Origin: an uncultured Oscillospiraceae bacterium
GTDB taxonomy: Bacteria > Bacillota > Clostridia > Oscillospirales > Ruminococcaceae
Assembly (NCBI GenBank): GCA_934454435.1
Contig: CAKSGA010000109.1
Location: forward strand, 1 to 7,177
Reading direction: 5' to 3'
Length of the DNA: 7,177 nt
This document shows, in pieces, positions 1-5,910 of this stretch; position 1 is the first letter of the stretch, and each line of letters starts with the position of its first letter. The notes beneath the pieces were generated by a model. It saw only the letters and a list, made by a program, of their open reading frames with translations. It ran no database searches and was not told the DNA's origin. Made by a program: the position numbers and the translations under genes.

Positions 1-608
1 GCGCAGACCTTTGCGACAGCGTTCAGCATGGGCATAGGACCGCAGGCGCATACGAGGTCGGCGCCGGTGTTCTTCAGGGTGCTCTCCAGGGGAGTCGTCA
101 CCATGCCGTTGTAGCCGACGGAGCCGTCGTCCGTGCAGATAGCAGTGCTTGCGCCGTACTTCTCGAACTCATCTGCGAGGATTATGCGGCTGTAATCACG
201 GAAGCCGAGGATAGCGGTAGCACGGTCGCCGAGCTTCTTTGCAAGACCCAGCAGAGGCGGCACACCGATACCTCCGCCCACCAGAACGACCTTACGTGCG
301 CTGTCAGGGACCTTGAAGCCGTTTCCGAGCGGGCCGAGCACGTCAAGGTTATCGCCGGGGTTGAGCCGGGAAATAGCCTCCGTGCCCTTTCCACGGACCT
401 CAAACACGAACCTGATGGTCCCCCTGGAACGGCTGAATTCGCATATGGATATCGGACGGCGCAGCGTGAAGCCCGGCGCCGTGATATTTGCAAACTGACC
501 GGTGTGTACAGCCTTTGCAGCCTCCGGCGCAAAAATCGTGATGGAATAGGTGTCCTTCGAGAGCGTCTTTTTCTCGATTATAGGGTACCTGTCGCAGTAG
601 TAGCTCAT
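1..608 (-). CDS. pyrK: PyrK, dihydroorotate dehydrogenase B electron-transfer subunit (3' end outside window)
   Basis: FAD and [2Fe-2S] subunit of class 1B dihydroorotate dehydrogenase; it carries electrons from the PyrD FMN site to NAD+ in the cytoplasm. Reading the minus strand from the ATG at 608 gives 202 complete codons, open to the window edge. The start reads MSYYCDRYPIIEKKTLSKDT. The N-terminal flavin-binding barrel has the family motif RRPISICE at residues 50-57 and VRGKGTEAIS at 71-80. The NAD-binding half has GGGIGVPPLL at 111-120 and CACGPMPML at 187-195. The C-terminal cysteine cluster that binds [2Fe-2S] is not reached, so about 50 residues should lie beyond the left edge, probably followed by pyrD (inferred). 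The start is supported by AAAGGAG five bases upstream (614-620), which lies in the last codons of the preceding membrane protein gene; its stop is one base before this ATG, implying translational coupling. Confidence 0.95.
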   Translation of the reverse strand, partial: MSYYCDRYPIIEKKTLSKDTYSITIFAPEAAKAVHTGQFANITAPGFTLRRPISICEFSRSRGTIRFVFEVRGKGTEAISRLNPGDNLDVLGPLGNGFKVPDSARKVVLVGGGIGVPPLLGLAKKLGDRATAILGFRDYSRIILADEFEKYGASTAICTDDGSVGYNGMVTTPLESTLKNTGADLVCACGPMPMLNAVAKVC

Positions 609-609
609 G

Positions 610-1227
610 TTAGCTCCTTTCGGTATCGTCAGTAGTATCAGTGTCGGCGGGGTCGTCCTTTACCGCCGCCTTGACATGCACGATGCTCGTATCATCGGCT
701 TTGTCCCCTCCGCTGGTGAGAGCTGTCAGGAAATGCCTGAACAGGCAGATAAGCAGCGCAATTACCAGCAGGTCCAGCACAAGCTGGACCGTAAACCAGC
801 TTTCGTCCGACATCAGCATTTTGTTGTGCGTTATCATCATCAGCTCGTTTATAAACATCAGCGCCGGTATCTTGCAGAGGGAAACGCACATCACGTACAT
901 GTCATACACCTTCTGGGCGTTGCGCTTGTTGACATTCAGCCTGCTGAACCTGTGGCTGGTGAGTGCGAGCACGATATAGACCACAAACACCGCCAGCACC
1001 GCCGCCGGGAATATCAGCGTGACCCAGTGCTTCCAGCCAATGGTGGGGTCCGCCTGGGCGAGCTTGTCGATATTGTCGCCGATATTCTGGCTGAGGTTTC
1101 CCTCATACACGCCGAGGAACATGTACTCCACAGCGAGAATGAACACCGCCAGTCCCACCGAAAAAACATCGGATATCAGTCGGGGTATCTTGTAGGTGTG
1201 CTTTACCGGGTATTTGCCGATCTTCAT
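610..1227 (-). CDS. Unrecognised four-helix membrane protein in the pyr operon
   Basis: A 205-residue integral membrane protein that I cannot assign to a family. Four hydrophobic segments are visible at about residues 18-40, 68-90, 107-132 and 144-168. The N-terminus (MKIGKYPVKHTYKIPR) and the loop at 91-106 (SHRFSRLNVNKRNAQK) are basic. The loops at 41-67 and 133-143 have few positive charges. By the positive-inside rule both ends face the cytoplasm. Residues 171-205 form a hydrophilic tail ending in an Asp/Thr-rich stretch (DDPADTDTTDDTERS). There is no signal peptide and no catalytic or transporter motif I recognise. The reading frame stays open upstream to 1341, but those 38 codons run through the palindromic repeats. 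The ATG at 1227 has AAAGGA eight bases upstream and is the better start. The stop is one base before pyrK, so the two are probably co-translated. It does not resemble uracil permeases, which are much larger. The gene is probably real; its function is unknown. Confidence 0.8.
   Translation of the reverse strand: MKIGKYPVKHTYKIPRLISDVFSVGLAVFILAVEYMFLGVYEGNLSQNIGDNIDKLAQADPTIGWKHWVTLIFPAAVLAVFVVYIVLALTSHRFSRLNVNKRNAQKVYDMYVMCVSLCKIPALMFINELMMITHNKMLMSDESWFTVQLVLDLLVIALLICLFRHFLTALTSGGDKADDTSIVHVKAAVKDDPADTDTTDDTERS
614..620 (-). promoter_or_regulatory. Ribosome binding site of pyrK
   Basis: AAAGGAG on the minus strand, five bases before the pyrK ATG. It overlaps the final Glu-Arg-Ser codons of the membrane protein gene, so ribosomes finishing that gene would sit on the pyrK start. 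This fixes the pyrK start at 608. Confidence 0.85.
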
Positions 1228-1235
1228 AAATTGGT

Positions 1236-1241
1236 TCCTTT
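1236..1241 (-). promoter_or_regulatory. Ribosome binding site deciding the membrane protein start
   Basis: AAAGGA on the minus strand, eight bases before the ATG at 1227. It argues against the longer in-frame start at 1341, whose codons would be made of repeat DNA. Confidence 0.75.
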
Positions 1242-1260
1242 CGGGGTCAGAAAAACACTG

Positions 1261-1285
1261 TAGGGGCGAGCATTGCCCGCCCGAA
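1261..1285. repeat. 25-nt direct repeat, copy 1
   Basis: Identical over 25 bases to 1489-1513 and in the same orientation, 228 bases apart. Its core gggcgagcattgcccgccc is itself an imperfect palindrome: two 8-base arms with one A/C mismatch around an ATT loop (1264-1282). Confidence 0.9.
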
Positions 1286-1289
1286 GACC

Positions 1290-1320
1290 GTTGAAAAATC
1301 CCCATTGGGGCTTTTTCAAC
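1290..1320 (-). terminator. Terminator-like hairpin between carB and the membrane protein gene
   Basis: A 31-base inverted repeat. The outer arms are GTTGAAAAA and TTTTTCAAC (9 bp). After one mismatch the inner arms CCCC/GGGG close on a three-base loop. On the minus strand an A-run precedes the GC stem and a run of five T follows it, the layout of a bidirectional intrinsic terminator. It lies 63 bases before the membrane protein ATG, inside what otherwise looks like one operon, so it may only reduce read-through. The GC core is short, so termination strength is uncertain. Confidence 0.45.
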
Positions 1321-1324
1321 GAGC

Positions 1325-1382
1325 ATCCGCACTGCCCGCACTCATTGTCGGCTATGCCGACAATTCGCACAGTTGTGCGGAT
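1325..1382. repeat. Nested inverted repeats with alternative pairings
   Basis: The outer arms ATCCGCAC (1325-1332) and GTGCGGAT (1375-1382) are perfect complements. Between them a perfect 9-bp hairpin has arms ATTGTCGGC (1344-1352) and GCCGACAAT (1356-1364) around TAT. A second small hairpin CGCACA/TGTGCG (1366-1379) uses bases shared with the right outer arm, so two folds are mutually exclusive. No protein-coding content was seen. Confidence 0.7.
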
Positions 1383-1388
1383 AGAAGT

Positions 1389-1440
1389 GTTTTTTGCCCC
1401 GGCAGGGTCGACGCAGTCACCCTTACCCGTGGCAAAAAAC
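1389..1440. repeat. Inverted repeat with T-run/A-run arms and an inner hairpin
   Basis: Perfect 10-base arms GTTTTTTGCC (1389-1398) and GGCAAAAAAC (1431-1440) enclose 32 bases. Within these, AGGGT (1404-1408) pairs with ACCCT (1419-1423), and GAC/GTC stack further inside around GCA. The T-run is on the 5' arm on both strands, so this is not laid out as an intrinsic terminator. Confidence 0.7.
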
Positions 1441-1452
1441 TGATTTCAATAA

Positions 1453-1467
1453 GCCTGCTTCGCAGGC
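1453..1467. repeat. Short perfect hairpin
   Basis: GCCTGC and GCAGGC flank a TTC loop, a perfect 6-bp stem. It lies 63 bases past the carB stop. On the minus strand the bases after it (TTATTG) are only weakly T-rich, so a carB terminator role is doubtful. Confidence 0.6.
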
Positions 1468-1488
1468 AAAAATGATTTTCCGACAAGC

Positions 1489-1513
1489 TAGGGGCGAGCA
1501 TTGCCCGCCCGAA
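1489..1513. repeat. 25-nt direct repeat, copy 2
   Basis: Exact second copy of 1261-1285 in the same orientation, ending 16 bases from the carB stop codon. The near-palindromic core is at 1492-1510. Confidence 0.9.
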
Positions 1514-1529
1514 CAATTGTTGTGGTTCC

Positions 1530-4500
1530 TTAAATCTTGGTAATGTCTATCAGCTCAACATCGTTGATGGTCTTGTGCATTTCAAGGCAGTCGAGCAGGG
1601 CATTTGCAGTGTCGATGGCAGTGAGGCAGGCGATGGAGCGCTCAACAGCCTTGCGGCGCATCTTTACGCTGTCACGTGAGGGTTGTCTGCCGGTTTCAGA
1701 CGTGGAGATAACGTACTGTATCTTTCCGCTTTCGAGAAGCTGGATAACGTCCGGGTCACCCTTGCCTATCCTGTATGCGTGGCTTGCTGCGATCATGTTG
1801 CGGTTCAGTACGGAAGCGGTTCCGCTGGTAGCGTAGATCTTGAAGCCCAGGGCCTCGAAACGGCTCGCTACCTCGATAATCTCGTGCTTGTCGCCGTCCT
1901 TTACGGAAATGAGCACGCCACCCTCGTGGTACAGCTTGTAGCCTGCGGCGATAAGTCCCTTTAACAGGGCCTCGCTGAATGTCCTTGCGATGCCCAGGCA
2001 CTCACCGGTAGACTTCATCTCCGGACCGAGCTGGTTATCAACATCGTTCAGCTTTGCAAAGCTGAATACCGGGACCTTTACTGCGATGTAGTCGCCAACG
2101 GGGTACAGACCGCTCTTGTAGCCCATATCCCTGAGCTTGGCGCCGAGGATTATCTTGGTCGCAATATCTACCATGTTGACACCGGTCACCTTACTGATAT
2201 ACGGCACGGTTCTGGAGGAACGTGGGTTGACCTCGATAACGAATACCTCATGGTCGTACACAACGTACTGGATATTAACCAGACCTATTACATGCAGCGC
2301 CTTTGCGAGCTTTTCAGTGTAGTCGATGATGACACGCTTGATGTGCTCGGAGAGGGTCTGTGCCGGATAGATGGAGATGGAGTCGCCGGAGTGGATACCA
2401 GCACGCTCGATATGCTCCATTATGCCGGGTATAAGGAAGTCCTCGCCGTCGCAGATGGCATCGACCTCGACCTCGGTGCCCATCATGTACTTGTCTATGA
2501 GCACGGGGTTCTCCAGCTTGTGGCTGGTGATGATGGTCATATACTCGGTAACATCGCTGTCGCAGTGTGCGATTATCATGTTCTGACCGCCGAGAACGTA
2601 GGACGGACGGAGCAGCACCGGATAACCCAGCTCGTTAGCCGCCCTGAGCGCTTCCTCTGTAGTGAACACGGTGGTTCCCTTAGGACGGGGGATATTGCAC
2701 TTTTCAAGCAGCTCGTCGAACAGCTCCCTGTCCTCTGCGGCGTCAACGTCAGCAGCGGAGGTGCCGAGGATACGCACGCCGAGCTGTGTCAGGTGCTTTA
2801 TCAGCTTGATGGCAGTCTGACCGCCGAACTGTACCACAACGCCGTAGGGCTTCTCGGTCGCGATGAGGGCTTCAACGTCCTCCTTGGTCAGCGGGTCGAA
2901 ATACAGCCTGTCGCCGGTGTCGAAGTCGGTGGAAACGGTTTCGGGGTTGTTGTTGCAGATGATGGCTTCGCAGCCCTCTTCCTTCAGGGTCCATACGCAG
3001 TGAACGGAGCAGTAGTCGAACTCGATACCCTGACCTATTCTGATAGGACCGGAACCAAATACGATGACCTTCTTCTTTTCGGTGGGGTGCTGCTCGATGA
3101 ACTCGGCAGCCTCGTTCTCACGGTCGAATGTATTGTAGAAGTACGGCGTATCTGCAGAGAACTCAGCGGCGCAGGTATCGACCATCTTGTACACTGCAAG
3201 GCGGCGCTCCGGTATCTTCTGACCGGAAATGCGCTCGATGGTGCTGTCGAGGTAGCAGTACTTCTTCGCCATGTCGTACTTTTCCTGGGTGAGCTCGCCT
3301 TCAGCCAGCCACTTTTCAAGCTGTACAAGGTTATTGAGCTTGCTGATGAACCACTTGTCTATCTTGGTGATATCATGGATAACATCAACGGAAATGCCAC
3401 GCTTCAGGGCCTCGAATACGCAGAACGCACGGTCGACATCGACGTCCTCCAGCTTCTTCATTATCTGTTCATCGGTGAGCTTGATGAAGTCGTCCTTGGT
3501 CATGGTATCCATGCCGAGCTCGATGGAGCGTACAGCCTTCATCATGCCAGCCTCAAAGCTGGGAGCGATCGCCATGATCTCACCGGTGGCCTTCATCTGG
3601 GTGCCGAGGGTCTTTTTCGCATAAACGAACTTATCGAACGGCCACTTCGGGAACTTTACTACCAGGTAATCGAGAGCCGGCTCAAAGCATGCGTATGTCT
3701 TGCCGGTGACCTGGTTCACGATCTCGTCCAGGGTATAGCCAACGGCGATACGTGCAGCGACCTTTGCGATAGGATAACCGGTCGCCTTGGAAGCCAGCGC
3801 AGAGGAACGTGAAACTCTCGGGTTTACCTCGATAACGGCGTAGTCAAAGCTGTCAGGCTTGAGTGCGAACTGGCAGTTGCAGCCGCCCTCGACCTTGAGC
3901 TCCTGGATTATGTTGATAGCCGCAGTACGCAGCATCTGGTATTCCTTATCTGCGAGGGTAACGCAGGGAGCCACAACGATGGAGTCGCCGGTGTGAACGC
4001 CTACCGGGTCGAAGTTCTCCATGGAGCAGACGGTGATGACATTGCCCTTGCTGTCACGCATTACCTCGAACTCGATCTCTTTCCAGCCGGATATGCACTT
4101 CTCGACCAGTATCTGTGTGATGGGCGAAAGACGCAGACCGTTGGTTGCGATCTCGTGGAGCTCCTCAGGGGTCTGGGCGATACCGCCGCCGGTGCCGCCG
4201 AGGGTGAATGCAGGTCTAACTATAACAGGATAGTGAATGACCTCTGCGAAATCCATGGCGTCCTCAACGGTTTCAACTACCTTGGAGGGAATGCAGGGCT
4301 GACCTATCTTCTCCATGGTGTCCTTGAACGCCTGTCTGTCCTCTGCCTTGTGGATAGTTTCGGGGTTGGAGCCGAGCAGCTTTACGTTGTGCTCAGCAAG
4401 GAAGCCGCACTCGGCGAGCTCCATGGAGAGCGTCAGACCAGTCTGACCGCCGAGGTTTGAAAGCACGCTGTCCGGCTTCTCTATCTCGATGACTCTCTTA

Positions 4501-4721
4501 ACGACGTCCAGGGTCAGCGGCTCGATGTAGATCTTGTCCGCCATGTGCTTGTCCGTCATGATGGTAGCCGGGTTGGAGTTTATCAGAACGACCTCCAGAC
4601 CCTCCTGCTTCAGTGCACGGCACGCCTGTGTGCCCGCATAGTCGAACTCCGCAGCCTGACCGATAACGATAGGTCCGGAGCCTATGACCAGTACTTTCTT
4701 GATATCACTTCTTAACGGCAT
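1530..4721 (-). CDS. carB: Carbamoyl phosphate synthetase large subunit
   Basis: The 1063-residue ammonia-using subunit; it makes carbamoyl phosphate from bicarbonate, two ATP and the ammonia delivered by CarA. Length is normal for the family. It has the classic duplicated structure: GSGPIVIGQAAEFDYAG at 14-30 begins the first synthetase half, and GSGPIRIGQGIEFDYCS at 556-572 begins the second. ATP-grasp residues are in place in the first half (Arg129, Arg169, and IEVNPRVSRSS at 297-307) and the matching IEVNPRSSRTVP is at 829-840. A C-terminal MGS-like allosteric domain starts near 933 and includes ATSGTA at 964-969. The ATG at 4721 lies inside carA, giving a 10-base overlap. GGAGGG nine bases upstream supports this start. 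The stop is TAA. By eye, the E. coli ornithine-site acidic residue near 892 is absent (VKVPVFSF instead), which suits a pyrimidine-dedicated enzyme. It is called pyrAB in Bacillus. Confidence 0.98.
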   Translation of the reverse strand: MPLRSDIKKVLVIGSGPIVIGQAAEFDYAGTQACRALKQEGLEVVLINSNPATIMTDKHMADKIYIEPLTLDVVKRVIEIEKPDSVLSNLGGQTGLTLSMELAECGFLAEHNVKLLGSNPETIHKAEDRQAFKDTMEKIGQPCIPSKVVETVEDAMDFAEVIHYPVIVRPAFTLGGTGGGIAQTPEELHEIATNGLRLSPITQILVEKCISGWKEIEFEVMRDSKGNVITVCSMENFDPVGVHTGDSIVVAPCVTLADKEYQMLRTAAINIIQELKVEGGCNCQFALKPDSFDYAVIEVNPRVSRSSALASKATGYPIAKVAARIAVGYTLDEIVNQVTGKTYACFEPALDYLVVKFPKWPFDKFVYAKKTLGTQMKATGEIMAIAPSFEAGMMKAVRSIELGMDTMTKDDFIKLTDEQIMKKLEDVDVDRAFCVFEALKRGISVDVIHDITKIDKWFISKLNNLVQLEKWLAEGELTQEKYDMAKKYCYLDSTIERISGQKIPERRLAVYKMVDTCAAEFSADTPYFYNTFDRENEAAEFIEQHPTEKKKVIVFGSGPIRIGQGIEFDYCSVHCVWTLKEEGCEAIICNNNPETVSTDFDTGDRLYFDPLTKEDVEALIATEKPYGVVVQFGGQTAIKLIKHLTQLGVRILGTSAADVDAAEDRELFDELLEKCNIPRPKGTTVFTTEEALRAANELGYPVLLRPSYVLGGQNMIIAHCDSDVTEYMTIITSHKLENPVLIDKYMMGTEVEVDAICDGEDFLIPGIMEHIERAGIHSGDSISIYPAQTLSEHIKRVIIDYTEKLAKALHVIGLVNIQYVVYDHEVFVIEVNPRSSRTVPYISKVTGVNMVDIATKIILGAKLRDMGYKSGLYPVGDYIAVKVPVFSFAKLNDVDNQLGPEMKSTGECLGIARTFSEALLKGLIAAGYKLYHEGGVLISVKDGDKHEIIEVASRFEALGFKIYATSGTASVLNRNMIAASHAYRIGKGDPDVIQLLESGKIQYVISTSETGRQPSRDSVKMRRKAVERSIACLTAIDTANALLDCLEMHKTINDVELIDITKI

Positions 4722-5815
4722 GACTTTTTACCCTCCATCAGCTCAATAAACTCGTCGAACAGGTATGCGGTATCCTTGGGGCCGCCGCACGCCTCGGGGT
4801 GGAACTGCACGGTGAATGCCGGCGCATTGTGATAGCGCACGCCCTCACATGTGCCGTCGTTTCCGTTGACATGGCTGACTTCTCCTGCCTCGGCAGGAAC
4901 GCTGTCGCTTACGACTGCGTAGCCGTGGTTCTGGGAAGTGATGAACGTCCTGTCAAGTGCGATGTCCTTGACGGGCTGATTACCGCCACGGTGGCCGTAC
5001 TTCAGCTTCTCAGTCTTTGCACCGTTTGCGAGTGCCAGAAGCTGGTGCCCGAGACATATGCCGAATGTGGGTATCTGTGCCGGGATAAGGTCGTGGAGGG
5101 TCTGGATAGCTTCGGTGTTGTCGGCGGGGTCGCCGGGGCCGTTGGAAAGCATGATGCCGTCAGGGTCCAGCGCCTTTATCTCGTCAGCAGTGGAGTTCCA
5201 CGGCATTACAGTAACGTTGCAGCCACGCTTTACAAGCTCCCTGCGGATATTGAACTTGTAGCCGTAATCCATCAGCACGACATTGTATTTTGCGTTTTCT
5301 GCCGGGTAATATTCCTTTGCCTTTACACTGACCTTCGGCACGACTTTTCCGACATTATACGAACGTATCTGCGCAAGCAGCGCTTCCCTGTCGAACTCTC
5401 CGTGGACGATGGCGCCGTTCATAACGCCGCTCTCACGGATTATCTTGGTGAGGTGGCGGGTGTCGATGTCGTAAATGCCGATGATGTTGTACTTCTTCAG
5501 ATAGCTGTCAAGATCTCCCTCGCAGCGGAAGTTTGACGGATCCTCGCAGTGCTCTCTCACGATGTAGCCGCTCACAACGCTTCCGTTGGACTCGGGGTCG
5601 ATGGAGTTCACGCCGTAGTTGCCTATCAGCGGGAACGTCTGGGTGACTATCTGGCCGCAGTAGCTGGGGTCGGTGAGGGTCTCCTGATAGCCCACCATAG
5701 CCGTGGTGAATACTATCTCGCCTACAACTGAGCCGTCAGCGCCGAACGCCCTGCCCTCGAACTCCGTACCGTCCGCCAGAATGAGCGTCGCTTTCTTTTT
5801 GTTCTCGAATATCAT
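4712..5815 (-). CDS. carA: Carbamoyl phosphate synthetase small (glutaminase) subunit
   Basis: A 367-residue subunit that hydrolyses glutamine and passes ammonia to CarB. The N-terminal CarA-specific domain includes GEIVFTTAMVGYQETLTDPS (32-51). The C-terminal class I glutamine amidotransferase domain begins near 175. It has LSNGPGDP at 223-230, the nucleophile loop FGICLGHQ with Cys254, SQNHGYAV at 294-301 and QFHPEA with His339 and Glu341, so the Cys-His-Glu triad is complete. The ATG at 5815 has GGAGG seven bases upstream (5823-5827). It follows pyrF after a 95-base gap with a hairpin and overlaps carB by 10 bases. It is called pyrAA in Bacillus. Nothing appears broken or missing. Confidence 0.98.
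   Translation of the reverse strand: MIFENKKKATLILADGTEFEGRAFGADGSVVGEIVFTTAMVGYQETLTDPSYCGQIVTQTFPLIGNYGVNSIDPESNGSVVSGYIVREHCEDPSNFRCEGDLDSYLKKYNIIGIYDIDTRHLTKIIRESGVMNGAIVHGEFDREALLAQIRSYNVGKVVPKVSVKAKEYYPAENAKYNVVLMDYGYKFNIRRELVKRGCNVTVMPWNSTADEIKALDPDGIMLSNGPGDPADNTEAIQTLHDLIPAQIPTFGICLGHQLLALANGAKTEKLKYGHRGGNQPVKDIALDRTFITSQNHGYAVVSDSVPAEAGEVSHVNGNDGTCEGVRYHNAPAFTVQFHPEACGGPKDTAYLFDEFIELMEGKKSCR
4731..4736 (-). promoter_or_regulatory. Ribosome binding site of carB, inside carA
   Basis: GGAGGG on the minus strand, nine bases before the carB ATG and within the last codons of carA. Together with the 10-base gene overlap it points to coupled translation and balanced amounts of the two subunits. 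Confidence 0.75.
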
Positions 5816-5853
5816 TTGTTTTCCTCCATGTACTGGTCGATCAACTGTATCAC
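5812..5853 (-). CDS. Possible 13-codon leader mini-ORF overlapping the carA start
   Basis: On the minus strand a GTG at 5853 opens 13 codons (MIQLIDQYMEENK if GTG is read as Met). The TGA stop overlaps the carA ATG as ATGA. A purine-rich AAAGGGAG lies four bases before the GTG, which is closer than ideal. If translated, it would feed ribosomes straight onto carA. Against it: it is very short, has a GTG start, and also contains the carA ribosome site. The frame is the continuation of pyrF past its stop, so it could be remnant or chance. Low confidence. Confidence 0.2.
   Translation of the reverse strand: MIQLIDQYMEENK
5823..5827 (-). promoter_or_regulatory. Ribosome binding site of carA
   Basis: GGAGG on the minus strand, seven bases before the carA ATG; a strong canonical site. 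Confidence 0.8.
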
Positions 5854-5867
5854 GGGACTCCCTTTAT

Positions 5868-5890
5868 CCCTCAGCGCAGTGCGCCGAGGG
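5868..5890 (-). promoter_or_regulatory. RNA hairpin in the pyrF-carA gap
   Basis: On the minus strand CCCTCGGCGC and GCGCTGAGGG pair over 10 bp around an ACT loop, with one G-U wobble. The same position is an A/C mismatch on the plus strand, which favours a structure in the operon mRNA. No T-run follows (GATAAAGGGAG comes next), so it is not an intrinsic terminator. It could be an mRNA processing or stability element, or a control element upstream of carA. The GGGA at the base of its 3' arm could alternatively pair with the TCCC at 5857-5854. Confidence 0.5.
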
Positions 5891-5910
5891 GGTATATCTC
5901 TGTATGGGTG

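Larger units (their letters stand above)
1261..1513. repeat. Composite palindromic insert between carB and the membrane protein gene
   Basis: This segment fills most of the 302-base gene-free stretch at 1228-1529. It begins and ends with the same 25-base direct repeat and holds at least four further inverted repeats in a row (1290-1320, 1325-1382, 1389-1440, 1453-1467). I see no credible coding sequence: the only long frame is an upstream extension of the membrane protein frame. Such a dense run of stem-loops in an otherwise compact operon looks like a non-coding mobile or dispersed element (REP/BIME- or MITE-like) or several nested ones. I found no clear sigma-A promoter for the downstream genes in it. 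Naming it a dispersed repeat is inference, because only one locus is visible. Confidence 0.6.

Noticed and set aside
607..1263. A 218-codon open frame on the plus strand opposite the membrane protein.
   Set aside because: It is His/Gln-rich with no domain, as expected for the antisense of a membrane protein gene. The minus-strand frame has clear helices, a positive-inside pattern and a ribosome site.
1228..1341. In-frame N-terminal extension of the membrane protein by 38 codons.
   Set aside because: The codons come from the direct repeat and terminator-like hairpin, and the ATG at 1227 has its own ribosome site.
1261..1513. The direct repeats as a CRISPR array.
   Set aside because: There are only two copies, the spacing is 203 bases, and the interval is full of palindromes, unlike spacers.
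1512..1521. Palindrome AACAATTGTT next to the carB stop as an operator.
   Set aside because: A 10-base AT-rich palindrome can arise by chance, and there is no promoter or regulator context.
2250..3812. A 520-codon open frame on the plus strand.
   Set aside because: It is antisense to carB, whose protein is unmistakable; such long shadows arise from codon bias in GC-rich genes.
5850..5859. AGTCCCGTGA on the minus strand resembles the first ten positions of the PyrR RNA-binding consensus (ARUCCNGNGAGGYU).
   Set aside because: The last four positions (GGYU) do not match, the short upper stem would have mismatches, and I see no lower stem or following terminator. The resemblance is suggestive only.
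5812..5910. Read-through extension of PyrF past its TAA for 32 codons.
   Set aside because: The extension contains a strong RNA hairpin and the carA ribosome site, and nothing suggests stop-codon suppression; PyrF is already full length.
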